NCBI RefSeq assembly: GCF_000960475.2
Contig: NZ_JZDQ02000042.1
Coordinates: 1 to 50,195 of the forward strand
Source of the DNA: Nocardioides luteus
Lineage (GTDB): Bacteria; Actinomycetota; Actinomycetes; Propionibacteriales; Nocardioidaceae
DNA length: 50,195 nt
Direction: 5' to 3'
This document shows, one piece after another, positions 39,256 to 48,596 of the stretch. Under the pieces are notes generated by a model, which saw only the letters and a list, made by a program, of their open reading frames with translations, was not told where the DNA came from and did no database searches. Every line of letters begins with the position of its first letter. Positions within the stretch are counted from its first letter, which is position 1. The translations under genes and the position numbers were made by a program.

Positions 39256-40539
39256 ATGCGTCCCGACAACGACTCGACCACGGCTGGCAAGGGCTCCACA
39301 GACAACGGCCGTGGGCTCATCCTCTTCGGCGCCGTCTCGGTCGCGCTGATCTCCACGGCCGCGGCGTACGTCGCGATGGTCGGCTTCGGACGAGACGTGC
39401 TCGCCATGGGCGCGATCAACGCCTACGCCTTCGCCGGGGTCTTCGAGCTGTCGCTGGTCACCGTGGCGCTGATGGCCCGCGAGGCCGCCCAGCAGGACCG
39501 GCCGGCGCAGACCCTGCTGACCCTGACCTGGCTGCTGTCGGCCGCGTCCGGTTTCTTCGCCGGCTGGCACGAGATCCACCTCGGCCACGCCGCCACCGCG
39601 GCGGCGTTCCGGTTCATCGTGCCGCTGCTGGCCGCGCTGATGTGGCACCTGGCGCTCGTCGGCGACCGCCACCTCGCCATGGAACGCTCCTGGTCCGACC
39701 TGCGGATGGGCGCCCGGATGCACGCCCTGCTCGCCACCCGGGTCGAGTGGCGGCGGGCTCGCGACACGGCGGTGCGGAAGCGTACGCGCTCCTCCCGACG
39801 GAAGCTGGAGCGCGCGCAGAAGCGCTACTGGCGCGCCGAGGCGGTGGCGCTGCGGTCCGTCGCCCCGGGCGCCATGCGCGAGCAGATCAACCAGTGGGTC
39901 GACGCCTTCGCCGCGGTCGCCGAAGGCACCCGCCAGGCCGACCGGCTGCCGATCACCCTCCCCGACGTGCACGAGGCGCTCAGCGTGCCGGTGGTGGAGC
40001 AGGTCCCGCACGTGACGCCCTCCGGTGTCGACCGGGCCATCGAGGCGGCACCGACCGGCATCCTCTTCGACCGGACCGCCGACGCCGTCTCCGACTCGGT
40101 CACCGACGTACCTCGTGAGGTGACGCCGTCGGGCGAGACCCGGACCCGCGAGATGGCCTCCGCCCTCGCCACCACCGACACCCGCCGCCGGGTCTCGAGC
40201 CGGGTGACCGACTCCGTACGTGCCGCCGCCGAGGCGGCCCCCGGGGCCGGGATGGCTCCGCAGTTCAGCAACGGCCGCACGGCCTCCAAGCCCTCCGACG
40301 CCGACGGCGGCCTCCTCGACCGGATCCCGTTCCCGGAGAACATCCCCGACCCCGAGCCGGCCATCGACTACCCCGACATCCTTCCCGACGAGATCGCCGA
40401 GCTGATGGCGAATCTCCCCGACGACAAGGCCGAGGCCTCCCGGCTCCTCGTCGACGCCGGCGCCCGCATCCCCGACGTGGCCGCGCAGCTCGGCGTCTCC
40501 ACCAGCAGCGTCTACCGCTGGACCAGGGCAAAGGCCTGA
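39256..40539 (+). CDS. DUF2637 membrane protein with C-terminal helix-turn-helix
   Basis: 427 residues. The N-terminal part has four membrane helices in the DUF2637 pattern (LILFGAVSVALISTAAAYVA, AFAGVFELSLVTVALM, LTWLLSAASGFFAGWHEIHL, FIVPLLAALMWHLAL). A basic region (RRARDTAVRKRTRSSRRKLE) and a long low-complexity segment with two VTPSG repeats follow, and the last 35 residues form a resolvase-type HTH (IPDVAAQLGVSTSSVYRWTR). DUF2637 is best known from plasmid-transfer (Spd) and prophage genes in actinomycetes, but none surround it here. A membrane protein with a DNA-binding tail could tether DNA. A 21-bp-unit cluster starts 2 nt after the stop. Confidence 0.8.
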   Translation: MRPDNDSTTAGKGSTDNGRGLILFGAVSVALISTAAAYVAMVGFGRDVLAMGAINAYAFAGVFELSLVTVALMAREAAQQDRPAQTLLTLTWLLSAASGFFAGWHEIHLGHAATAAAFRFIVPLLAALMWHLALVGDRHLAMERSWSDLRMGARMHALLATRVEWRRARDTAVRKRTRSSRRKLERAQKRYWRAEAVALRSVAPGAMREQINQWVDAFAAVAEGTRQADRLPITLPDVHEALSVPVVEQVPHVTPSGVDRAIEAAPTGILFDRTADAVSDSVTDVPREVTPSGETRTREMASALATTDTRRRVSSRVTDSVRAAAEAAPGAGMAPQFSNGRTASKPSDADGGLLDRIPFPENIPDPEPAIDYPDILPDEIAELMANLPDDKAEASRLLVDAGARIPDVAAQLGVSTSSVYRWTRAKA

Positions 40540-40540
40540 C

Positions 40541-40652
40541 CCGAGGCGTCACCCCCGTCGGCCGAGACGTCACGTACGTCGCTCGAGACGTCAACACGAT
40601 GCCATCTCGGCCGACCGGCCTGACGCTTCGGCCGACCGGAGCGACGCCTCGG
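40541..40652. repeat. Inverted cluster of 21-bp repeat units (copy 3)
   Basis: Three units in one orientation (40541-40603), a 7-nt junction ATCTCGG, then two in the other (40611-40652). It fills almost the whole 123-bp gap between two convergent genes, starting 2 nt after one stop and ending 10 nt from the other. Confidence 0.88.
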
Positions 40653-40662
40653 CGTGGGAGGG

Positions 40663-41118
40663 TCAGCTCTCGAGGTCGGCCTTGAGCTTGGCGAGCGTGG
40701 TGGCCATGCCCGTACGCAGCTCCTCGGTGAAGTTCTCCTGACCCCCGAAGGCGATCTTCGTCAGCGAGAGGGAGAGCGCCGAGATGCCGGTCGGGGTCTC
40801 CCGGCGGTGGGTGACCACGGTGCCCTCGGGGCTCTCGGCGAGCTGGTAGGACCACACGGTGGTGTTCTCGGTGATCCGGAAGGCGAAGTCGGAGTGCGGG
40901 GTGAAACGTACGACCTTCGCGTTGGTCGGCCAGTGCTTCCAGCCCTGGTGGTTGATGTTGAGGAAGCGGGTCCCCTCCTTGACCTGCCCGAACACGATCG
41001 TCTTCACCACCTGCGGGCTCCACGAAGCCATCCGTGGAAGGTCGGTGATCGCCGCCCACACCTGCGCCGGCGTCGCGTTGATCGTCGTCGTTGCCTCGAG
41101 ATCTGTGATCGTCGTCAT
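40663..41118 (-). CDS. SRPBCC (START/Bet v1-like) family protein
   Basis: 151 residues with the polyketide-cyclase/SRPBCC pattern: INATPAQVWAAITDLPRMAS at the N-terminus, a middle beta-sheet (VWSYQLAESPEGTVVTHRRE) and a long C-terminal helix (NFTEELRTGMATTLAKLKAD). The family binds small hydrophobic ligands in a deep pocket. It is probably monocistronic; the ligand is unknown. Confidence 0.88.
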   Translation of the reverse strand: MTTITDLEATTTINATPAQVWAAITDLPRMASWSPQVVKTIVFGQVKEGTRFLNINHQGWKHWPTNAKVVRFTPHSDFAFRITENTTVWSYQLAESPEGTVVTHRRETPTGISALSLSLTKIAFGGQENFTEELRTGMATTLAKLKADLES

Positions 41119-41205
41119 AGCCGGAACCGTACCGTCAGTATGGCTCGATGGACAGTAGTAGCCCAGATGTCAACAGGCTCGTGCCGAGCGCCACAGCCGA
41201 ACGGG

Positions 41206-42657
41206 CTATGCGGAGCGCTCGGCCCACCAGGCCAGCAGCCGCTTGGCGGCGTCCTCCTCGGAGAGGACGCCCTCGTCGAGCCGCAGGTCCATCAGGAACT
41301 TGTACGCAGCCCCCACCTCACGACCCGGAGGGATGTCGAGCAGCGACATGATCTGGTTGCCGTCGAGCGCGGGACGGAGTGCGGCGAGCTCCTCCTCCTC
41401 GGAGATCCGCTCGATACGCGCCTCAAGGGCGTCGTAGGTGCGGGCGAGGCGGTCGGCCTTGCGCCGGTTGCGGGTGGTGCAGTCGGCGCGGGTGAGCACG
41501 TGGAGCCGCTCGAGCTGGTCACCGGCGTCGCGGACGTAGCGGCGCACCGCCGAGTCGGTCCAGTCGCCGTCGCCGTAGCCGTGGAAGCGCAGGTGCAGCT
41601 CGACCAGCTTCGAGACCGCCTCGATCTCGTCGTTGGAGAAGCGCAGCGCCTTCATCCGCTTGCGGGTCATCTTGGCGCCGACGACGTCGTGGTGGTGGAA
41701 CGAGACGGTGCCGTCGTCGTGGAACTTCCGGGTGCGGGGCTTGCCGACGTCGTGCATCAGGGCAGCGAACCGCGAGACGAAGTCGGGCCCGCCACCGAGC
41801 CGCGCCTCCTGGTCGATCGACTGCTCGAGCACGGTGAGGGTGTGCTCGTAGACGTCCTTGTGGCGGTTGTGCTCGTCGCGCTCCATGCGCAGCGCGGTCA
41901 GCTCGGGCAGCACCAGCTCGGCCAGGCCGGTCTCGACCAGCAGCGACAGGCCCAGACGCGGAAAGGGGGCGCAGATCAGCTTCACCAGCTCGTCGCGGAC
42001 CCGCTCGGCGGAGATGATCGAGATCCTCGAGGCCATGTCCTTCATCGCGGCGACGACCTCGGGCGCGACCTCGAAGCCGAGCTGGGCGGCGAAGCGCGCG
42101 GCGCGCATCATCCGCAAGGGATCGTCGGAGAACGAGTCCTCGGGGGTCCCGGGGGTGCGGAGCACCCGGGTCGCCAGGTCGACGACACCGCCGTAGAGGT
42201 CGACGACCTCACGGCCCGGCAGCCGCACCGCCATCGCGTTGACGGTGAAGTCGCGGCGTACGAGATCGTCGGCCAGCGAGGTGCCGTAGGCGACCGCCGG
42301 CTTGCGGGAGTCGGCCGAGTAGGCCTCGGAGCGGTAGGTGGTGACCTCGACCTGCCAGGGGCCCTTGCGGGTGCCGATGGTGCCGAAGTCGCGGCCCATG
42401 TCCCACAGCGCCTCACCCCACGTACGCAGGATCTTCTCGGTCTCCTCGGGACGGGCCGAGGTGGTGAAGTCGAGGTCGTTGTGGGGGCGTCCGAGCATCG
42501 CGTCGCGGACGGGTCCGCCGACGAGGGCCAGCTCGTGACCGTCTGCAGCGAAGGCCTCTCCGAGGGAGTCGATCACCGGTGCGATACGGTCCAGTTCAGC
42601 AGTCACCGATCGCTGAACATCGGCGACGCTGATCGGGGGAAGCTGGCTGTCGGACAC
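41206..42657 (-). CDS. cca: CCA tRNA nucleotidyltransferase
   Basis: 483 residues. The class II nucleotidyltransferase head has GGPVRDAML with the metal-binding NDLDF, and DLVRRDFTVNAMA; the neck holds DDPLRMMRAARFAAQLGF; a C-terminal HD domain has FAALMHDVGKP and KLVELHLRFHGYG. It adds or repairs the CCA end of tRNAs without a template. It corresponds to the gene named pcnA in mycobacteria (Rv3907c). It is divergent from the DUF6049 gene with about 50 bp between them; the mutT4-like gene found here in M. tuberculosis is absent. Confidence 0.95.
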   Translation of the reverse strand: MSDSQLPPISVADVQRSVTAELDRIAPVIDSLGEAFAADGHELALVGGPVRDAMLGRPHNDLDFTTSARPEETEKILRTWGEALWDMGRDFGTIGTRKGPWQVEVTTYRSEAYSADSRKPAVAYGTSLADDLVRRDFTVNAMAVRLPGREVVDLYGGVVDLATRVLRTPGTPEDSFSDDPLRMMRAARFAAQLGFEVAPEVVAAMKDMASRISIISAERVRDELVKLICAPFPRLGLSLLVETGLAELVLPELTALRMERDEHNRHKDVYEHTLTVLEQSIDQEARLGGGPDFVSRFAALMHDVGKPRTRKFHDDGTVSFHHHDVVGAKMTRKRMKALRFSNDEIEAVSKLVELHLRFHGYGDGDWTDSAVRRYVRDAGDQLERLHVLTRADCTTRNRRKADRLARTYDALEARIERISEEEELAALRPALDGNQIMSLLDIPPGREVGAAYKFLMDLRLDEGVLSEEDAAKRLLAWWAERSA

Positions 42658-42707
42658 AACGCCGCAGTCTACGAGGACCGCACCCCCGGAAAGATATTCT
42701 CGAAGTC

Positions 42708-44882
42708 ATGCCAGTCCGCCAGCATCAGGCGAGGCCGCCACGGCCACGTGGGCGAGTCACCGCCGCACTCGTCCTGGCGCTGCTCTCACCCCTGCTGCTG
42801 ATGCTGCCGGCGCCCGCTCAGGCCGACGACGAGGCTGCCGAGACCGACCCGCTGGCGGTGAGCATCGACCAGCTCGACACGGTCAGCCTCGACGGCCGCA
42901 CCAAGGGCCGGATCACGGTGAGCGGCAAGGTCGCCAACACCACCGAGGACGAGTGGAACGGGGTCAAGATCTACCCGTTCATCGGCGACACGCCGATGAC
43001 CACCTCCAAGGAGCTGGCCGAGGCCGCCGACCTGCCCGCGGACGCGCTGGTCGGCGAGCGGATCGTGTCCGAGGGGACGTACGCGACGATCCCCGACCTC
43101 GCACCCGGCGAGACCTACTCGTGGTCGCTGACGGTGCCGCGCAAGCTCCTGCACATCACCGAGCCGGGCGTCTACTGGTTCGGGGTCCACGCGCTGGGCG
43201 CCACCACCCCCACCACTGCGGATGGCCGGGCGCGCACCTTCCTGCCGCTGGTCAAGGAGCCCAACAAGAGGGCCAAGGCCGAGAAGGTCTCGCTGGTGAT
43301 GCCGCTGCGGCGCAGCGTGGTCTACAACGCCGACGGCAGCGTGAACTACCTCCCCGGCTGGACCCGTGACCTGAGCGCCGGAGGACGCCTCTTCCGGATG
43401 CTCGAGACCGGCAGCGAGATGCCCGAGCTGACCTGGGCCATCGACCCGGCCCTCATCGATGCCGTACGCAACCTCGCCGAGGGCAACCCCGCCCGCAACC
43501 TGGCACCGACGGACGAGGGTGGCGAGGAGCCCGAGGAGAGCGGCAGCCAGAGCGCGTCACCGTCCGCCTCGGCCCTGGTGCCGAGCCCCTCGACCGGCCC
43601 CGACACCGACGCCGAGGAGGCACTCGACGAGGAGGCCCAGGCCGCGCAGAAGGCCGCGACGGTCTGGCTGGGTCGCCTCGAGGACGCGCTCGCCGGCCAC
43701 GACCTGCTCGCCCTTCCCTACGCCGACCCCGACCTGTCCGCGCTGGCCACCACCGATCCCGACCTGCTGGCCACGGCGCGTGAGCACACCGCCGAGGCGC
43801 TCGCCAGGCTCGGCATCAAGGCGACCTCGGCGGTCGCTCCGCCGACCGGCTACCTCGACCGCGCCGCGGTCAACCTGCTCGAGCCGGGGGCGGTCAACCT
43901 GGTCAGCGACCGCATGTTCCGCGGCACCGCACCGGTGATCGCCGATCTCGACGGTCATCAGATGATCGTGACCTCCTCCGGTGCCGCCCGCGGTGGGCCC
44001 GGCCCCAACGATCCCATCGACGCGATCTCGGTGCGCCAGCGTCTGGTCGCCGAGGCCGCGCTGCTCCGCGGCTCCGGGAAGCCTCTCGTGGCGGTCCTCC
44101 CCGACGGCTGGCACCCGCCCCAGACGCCGGCCTCGTTCGTCGGCCCGTGGAAGAAGGCGGCCTGGATCTCGTCCTCGACGCTGACCGAGGCGATCGCCGG
44201 TCACAAGGCGACCTCGATCACCACCAACAAGCTCCGCTACCCCCGTCGCGAGATGAAGGCCGAGATCTCCGCCGACCGGATCGGCACCGCCAACGAGCTC
44301 ATCGACGCCGGCACGATGCTGCAGCGGGTCCTGACCCACAACGACGAGATCTCCTCCGACATCGTCAGCGAAGCCCTGACCACCACCTCCTACTCCGCCC
44401 GCAAGGGTGACACCGACTCGGCCGCCAACGCGCTGAGCGAGGTCAGCGCCCAGCTGAGCTCGATCACCGTGGCCGTACCCCCGAAGGTGATCCTCTCCAG
44501 CATGAAGGGCGGCGAGTTCCAGGTCACCCTGAGCAACGAGCTCGACGAGCCGGTCACGGTGCGTCTGGACGCGATCACCGATGAGTCGCTGCGGGTCGCG
44601 ACCTCCGAGCCCGTCCAGCTCGACGCCAACTCGAAGGCCAGCTTCAACCTCGCCGCGAGCATGGACGACACCGGCACCCACACCGCCCTCATCGTCGTCA
44701 CCGACACCAAGGGCAACCCGCTGGGCGCCCACGCCTCCGTACCGATCCGCCCCTCGCAGGTCAGCGGGGTGATCTGGTGGTTCGTCGGCACCGGCTGCGC
44801 GCTACTCTTCGCGGCGATCGCCGTGCGACTCACCCGGCGCATCATGAAAGCCAAGAAGGCCCGTACGTCAGGAGCAGCGTGA
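42708..44882 (+). CDS. DUF6049 family secreted, membrane-anchored protein
   Basis: 724 residues. A signal peptide (VTAALVLALLSPLLLML, cleavage near AQADDE), a long extracytoplasmic region with Ig-like beta segments at both ends, a Ser/Pro/acidic insertion (GSQSASPSASALVPSPSTGP) around residue 285, and a C-terminal membrane helix (VIWWFVGTGCALLFAAIAV) with basic tail. It lies just upstream of murJ as its homologue Rv3909 does in M. tuberculosis, which suggests work in lipid II flipping or wall assembly. The biochemical function is unknown. Confidence 0.88.
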   Translation: MPVRQHQARPPRPRGRVTAALVLALLSPLLLMLPAPAQADDEAAETDPLAVSIDQLDTVSLDGRTKGRITVSGKVANTTEDEWNGVKIYPFIGDTPMTTSKELAEAADLPADALVGERIVSEGTYATIPDLAPGETYSWSLTVPRKLLHITEPGVYWFGVHALGATTPTTADGRARTFLPLVKEPNKRAKAEKVSLVMPLRRSVVYNADGSVNYLPGWTRDLSAGGRLFRMLETGSEMPELTWAIDPALIDAVRNLAEGNPARNLAPTDEGGEEPEESGSQSASPSASALVPSPSTGPDTDAEEALDEEAQAAQKAATVWLGRLEDALAGHDLLALPYADPDLSALATTDPDLLATAREHTAEALARLGIKATSAVAPPTGYLDRAAVNLLEPGAVNLVSDRMFRGTAPVIADLDGHQMIVTSSGAARGGPGPNDPIDAISVRQRLVAEAALLRGSGKPLVAVLPDGWHPPQTPASFVGPWKKAAWISSSTLTEAIAGHKATSITTNKLRYPRREMKAEISADRIGTANELIDAGTMLQRVLTHNDEISSDIVSEALTTTSYSARKGDTDSAANALSEVSAQLSSITVAVPPKVILSSMKGGEFQVTLSNELDEPVTVRLDAITDESLRVATSEPVQLDANSKASFNLAASMDDTGTHTALIVVTDTKGNPLGAHASVPIRPSQVSGVIWWFVGTGCALLFAAIAVRLTRRIMKAKKARTSGAA

Positions 44883-44961
44883 GCGAGCGTCAGCGAGTGA
44901 ACCATGAATGCAAGACGCCGCCGCGTCCGTATTCTGGCGCTTGCGCTACGGAGGTGGCGGC

Positions 44962-46599
44962 GTGACAGCCACCGAGCAGAAGTCCGGCGGAAGCTCGGTC
45001 CTGGCCAACAGCGCGGTGATGGCCGCGGGGACGCTCTTCTCGCGGGCCAGCGGGTTCATCCGCTCCGCACTCCTCGTCGCGGCCCTGGGTTCCGGGCTGC
45101 ACGCCGACGTCTTCAACATCGCCAACACCGTTCCCAACATGCTCTACATCCTGTTGGCGGGCGGCGTCTTCAACGCGGTGCTCGTGCCGCAGCTGGTGAA
45201 GGCGCAGAAGAACGACGAGGACGGCGGCGCGGCCTACACCGACCGGATCATCACGCTGGCCGGGCTCTTCCTCGGTGTCGTCACGATCGTCCTGGTGCTC
45301 GGTGCGCCGCTGCTGATGCGCCTCTACCTCGGCGCCGACATGTACACCCCCACTCACCAGGCAGAGCTCGAGTCGACCATCGACTTCGCCCGCTGGTGCC
45401 TGCCGCAGGTGTTCTTCTACGGGATGTTCGTGCTGGTCGGGCAGGTGCTCAACGCCCGCGGCAGCTTCGGGCCGATGATGTGGGCTCCGATCGCCAACAA
45501 CATCGTCGCGATCTCGACCCTGGTGGTCTACCTGGTCGTCTTAGGACCGTCCGACGTCGGTGGCTTCACGGCCGGTCAGGAGACGCTCCTGGGCCTGGGA
45601 TCGACGCTCGGCATCGCGCTGCAGTTCCTGCTGCTCCTGCCGGTGCTGCGCAAGGCGGGCGTCCGCTTCCGCCCCCGCTTCGACTTCCGCGGCGCCGGGC
45701 TCTCCCAGACCGCGAAGCTGGGCATCTGGACCGTGCTGTTCGTGATCGTCAACCAGATCGCCTACACGATCGTCACCAAGCTCGCCTCGACCGGTTCGGC
45801 CTCGGGCGGCACCGGCTACACGGTCTACTCCAACAGCTTCCTGGTCACCCAGGTGCCGCACTCGATCATCACGGTCTCGCTGGCGACGGCGATCCTGCCG
45901 GTCCTGTCGCGCCACGGCGCGGCCGGCGAGCTGCCCGAGCTGGGACGTACGCTCTCCCGGCAGCTGCGCAACGCGCTCGCCATCGTGATCCCGATCGCCG
46001 CGCTGCTGCCGGTGCTCTCCGAGGACATCGCCCACATCCTGTTCGGCTACGGCGCCGGCGCCGACGCGTTCAAGACGTACGCCCCGACGCTGTCGGTCTT
46101 CGCGGCCGGGCTCGTCTTCTTCACGATCCACTACCTGCTGCTGCGCGGCTTCTACTCCCTGGAGCAGAACCGCACCGTCTTCTTCATCCAGTGCTCGGTC
46201 GCGACGACGAACATCGTCGCCGCGCTGCTGCTGACCAGGGCGTTCTCCGCCGAGCACACGGCCGCGGCGCTGGCCGGCGCCTACTCGCTGTCCTACCTGG
46301 TCGGCTCCGTCGTCTCGTACGTCGTGCTCAAGCGCACCCTCGGCGACCTGGACGGCCGCGGGCTGGTCGCGTTCCTGGCCCGGCTGATCATGGTCACGCT
46401 CGTCGCCGCCGTCGCCGCATGGCTGCTGCGCACCGGGCTGGGCCTGATCAACGACGAGCCGACGATGGTGCTGGCCTTGATCGGGGCCGCTATCGTCGGG
46501 GCGCTGCATCTCGGCATGCTGCTCCTCGGGGCGCAGGCTGCCCAGGTCAAGGAGCTGACCACGATGGTGCAACAGGTTGCCCGACGGCTGCGTCGTTGA
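44962..46599 (+). CDS. murJ: Lipid II flippase MurJ (MviN)
   Basis: 545 residues, about 14 membrane helices. It opens SVLANSAVMAAGTLFSRASG and carries the MurJ motifs NIANTVPNMLYILLAGGVFN and ITVSLATAILPVLSRH. The GTG at 44962 has GGAGGTG 6 nt upstream; the ATG at 44908 lies in the leader and is less likely. MurJ flips lipid-linked peptidoglycan precursor across the membrane. Unlike the M. tuberculosis protein, it ends after the membrane domain (QQVARRLRR); the pseudokinase part is encoded by the next gene. Confidence 0.95.
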   Translation: MTATEQKSGGSSVLANSAVMAAGTLFSRASGFIRSALLVAALGSGLHADVFNIANTVPNMLYILLAGGVFNAVLVPQLVKAQKNDEDGGAAYTDRIITLAGLFLGVVTIVLVLGAPLLMRLYLGADMYTPTHQAELESTIDFARWCLPQVFFYGMFVLVGQVLNARGSFGPMMWAPIANNIVAISTLVVYLVVLGPSDVGGFTAGQETLLGLGSTLGIALQFLLLLPVLRKAGVRFRPRFDFRGAGLSQTAKLGIWTVLFVIVNQIAYTIVTKLASTGSASGGTGYTVYSNSFLVTQVPHSIITVSLATAILPVLSRHGAAGELPELGRTLSRQLRNALAIVIPIAALLPVLSEDIAHILFGYGAGADAFKTYAPTLSVFAAGLVFFTIHYLLLRGFYSLEQNRTVFFIQCSVATTNIVAALLLTRAFSAEHTAAALAGAYSLSYLVGSVVSYVVLKRTLGDLDGRGLVAFLARLIMVTLVAAVAAWLLRTGLGLINDEPTMVLALIGAAIVGALHLGMLLLGAQAAQVKELTTMVQQVARRLRR

Positions 46600-46665
46600 G
46601 CGGTCCTCGACCACCATCGGACAGCCGCCTCACTGTCTGGCAAGGTCTGAAAGAATGGGTCCGAT

Positions 46666-48414
46666 ATGGAGTTCACGCAATCAGGCGACGTCCTCGCCGG
46701 CAGATACCAGCTGACGGATCTGCTGAGCGAGTCCCGTGAGGGACGCTTCTGGCGTGCCCAGGACGCGGTGCTCGGCCGCCCGGTTGCCGTGCACGTCCTC
46801 GATGCCCGTGACGAGCGCGCCCCGCGCCTGATGGCCGCGGCCCGCAACTCCGCCGCCGTCGGTGACCCGCGGATGCTGCGCGTCCTCGACGCCGCCCAGA
46901 CCGACCAGGTGGCGTACGTCGTCAACGAGTGGGGCGAGGGCGCGTCGCTGGAGAACGCACTGGCCGCCGGTGGCCCGCTGCCGCCGCAGCAGGCCGCCTG
47001 GATCGCCTCCGAGGTCGCCGACCTGCTGGTGCTGGCCCACGACCAGGGCCACGCCCACGGCCGGCTCAACCCCGAGGCCGTGCTGCTCGACGACCTCGGC
47101 GCGGTGCGCGTCATCGGCTTCGGTGTCGACGCCGCGCTGCACGGGATCGACCCCGACACCCGTGACTCGCAGCGCCGCGACCGCGTCGACGCCGTCGGTG
47201 TCCTCTACGCCGCCCTGACCGGCAAGTGGGCCGGCGAGACGCTCTCCTCGATGCCTCCCGCGCCCCGCGACCACGGCCGGGTGCTCCGTCCCCGGCAGGT
47301 ACGCGCCGGCGTACCTCGTCCGCTCGACGACCTGTGCGACCGGGTGCTGGGCAGCGGTGCCGACATGCCGCCGCTGACCGCCGCCGAGCTCCACTCCGCC
47401 CTCGCCGGCTTCTCCGGCGAGCCGACCGCCCCGCTCAACCGGCCCTCGGCGATCGACGAGGACACCCAGGCGATGGCCCCGCCGACCGAGCTCGAGCCCG
47501 CCGAGGCACCGGCCGCGGCCAACGCCATCGGCGTGGCCCCCGATGCCGTACGCCCCCAGCGCCAGCGCCCGTCGTCCCCGCCGCCGATGCAGGACCCGAC
47601 CCCGTCGAAGCCGCTCTTCGCCGACGAGACCCCGGGCTACACGCCCCCGCCGCCGCGGCCGCAGCAGCCTCCTGCCGCCGCCCGGCGCCCGGTGGCCCCG
47701 GACGCCTCCTACAACGGCTGGCAGGGCCCCTGGACCGGCGCCAACGTGGCCATCGCCGAGGAGCCGGACTACAACCAGAAGCCCGGCACCAACTGGATCC
47801 GCGTCGCCATGGGCGTCGCCCTCATCGTGCTGGTCCTCATCGCCGGCTCGATCGCCTGGAACATCCTCGGCGACGACCCCAGCACCACCGCCGAGAACCC
47901 CGGCACCGGGAGCAACGGCGGCGGTGACAACCCCGCAGCCGCCGAGCCGACGGTCATCAAGGGCATCACCGCCAAGGACCTCGACCCCCACGGCGACCCG
48001 CCCACCGAGTATCCCGACTTGGTCGGTGGCGTCGTCGACGGCAAGAACGACCCGGCCACCGCCTGGCGCACCTCGACCTACAACGACCAGATCGGCGACG
48101 GTCCCCGCTCCCTCAAGCCGGGCATCGGCATCGTGCTCAACCTCAAGGGCGACTACGCCGTCGACGAGGTGAAGTTCAACATGAATGCCGAGCCCACCGA
48201 CATCTCCGTCTACGTCGGTGACTCCCCCTGGACCGAGGACCCCACCGGCGCCGCCGCAGGCAAGGGCAGCATCGGCCGCACCGGCGAGATCAAGCTCGAC
48301 GACGCACCTGAGGGCAGCTACGTACTCGTCTGGATCACCGGCCTTCCGCAGAGCGAAGGCGGCTACCGCACCGAGGTCAACGAGGTCGAGGTTCTCGGCA
48401 CCTCCGTGTCCTGA
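46666..48414 (+). CDS. Membrane-anchored pseudokinase, MviN C-terminal half as separate protein
   Basis: 582 residues. The N-terminal 270 follow a Ser/Thr kinase fold (VLAGRYQLTDLLSESREGRF) but lack the catalytic residues: the glycine loop is SESREG, the VAVK lysine is His43 (VAVHVL), HRDLKP is HGRLNP, and DFG is GFG. It is a pseudokinase. A Pro-rich linker, one membrane helix (VAMGVALIVLVLIAGSIAWN) and an extracytoplasmic discoidin-like beta domain (about 430-582) follow. In M. tuberculosis the same pseudokinase and outer domain are fused to MurJ and recruit the FHA protein FhaA when phosphorylated. Here it is a separate gene 66 nt after murJ. Its stop codon lies inside the first unit of a 21-bp repeat cluster. 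Confidence 0.9.
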   Translation: MEFTQSGDVLAGRYQLTDLLSESREGRFWRAQDAVLGRPVAVHVLDARDERAPRLMAAARNSAAVGDPRMLRVLDAAQTDQVAYVVNEWGEGASLENALAAGGPLPPQQAAWIASEVADLLVLAHDQGHAHGRLNPEAVLLDDLGAVRVIGFGVDAALHGIDPDTRDSQRRDRVDAVGVLYAALTGKWAGETLSSMPPAPRDHGRVLRPRQVRAGVPRPLDDLCDRVLGSGADMPPLTAAELHSALAGFSGEPTAPLNRPSAIDEDTQAMAPPTELEPAEAPAAANAIGVAPDAVRPQRQRPSSPPPMQDPTPSKPLFADETPGYTPPPPRPQQPPAAARRPVAPDASYNGWQGPWTGANVAIAEEPDYNQKPGTNWIRVAMGVALIVLVLIAGSIAWNILGDDPSTTAENPGTGSNGGGDNPAAAEPTVIKGITAKDLDPHGDPPTEYPDLVGGVVDGKNDPATAWRTSTYNDQIGDGPRSLKPGIGIVLNLKGDYAVDEVKFNMNAEPTDISVYVGDSPWTEDPTGAAAGKGSIGRTGEIKLDDAPEGSYVLVWITGLPQSEGGYRTEVNEVEVLGTSVS

Positions 48415-48522
48415 GGCGTCACCCCGGTCGCCCGAGAAGTCACTCCCGTCGCCCGAGATGTCACGCCGATGCCGCCTCGACCGACGTACGTGACGCCTCG
48501 GCCGACGCGGGCGACGTCTCGG
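48411..48522. repeat. Inverted cluster of 21-bp repeat units (copy 4)
   Basis: Three units in one orientation (48411-48473), the junction GCCTCGA, two in the other (48481-48522). The first unit contains the TGA stop of the pseudokinase gene (CTGAGGCGTCAC). The junction and following 23 nt equal those of the copA insertion. It lies where sigM is found in M. tuberculosis. Confidence 0.88.
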
Positions 48523-48596
48523 CGTTCGGGGCCATGGAATGTACGTGGCCTACGATCTGTTGTGCAGTTCGCCAGCCACACCTGAGGAGCCTCTAG

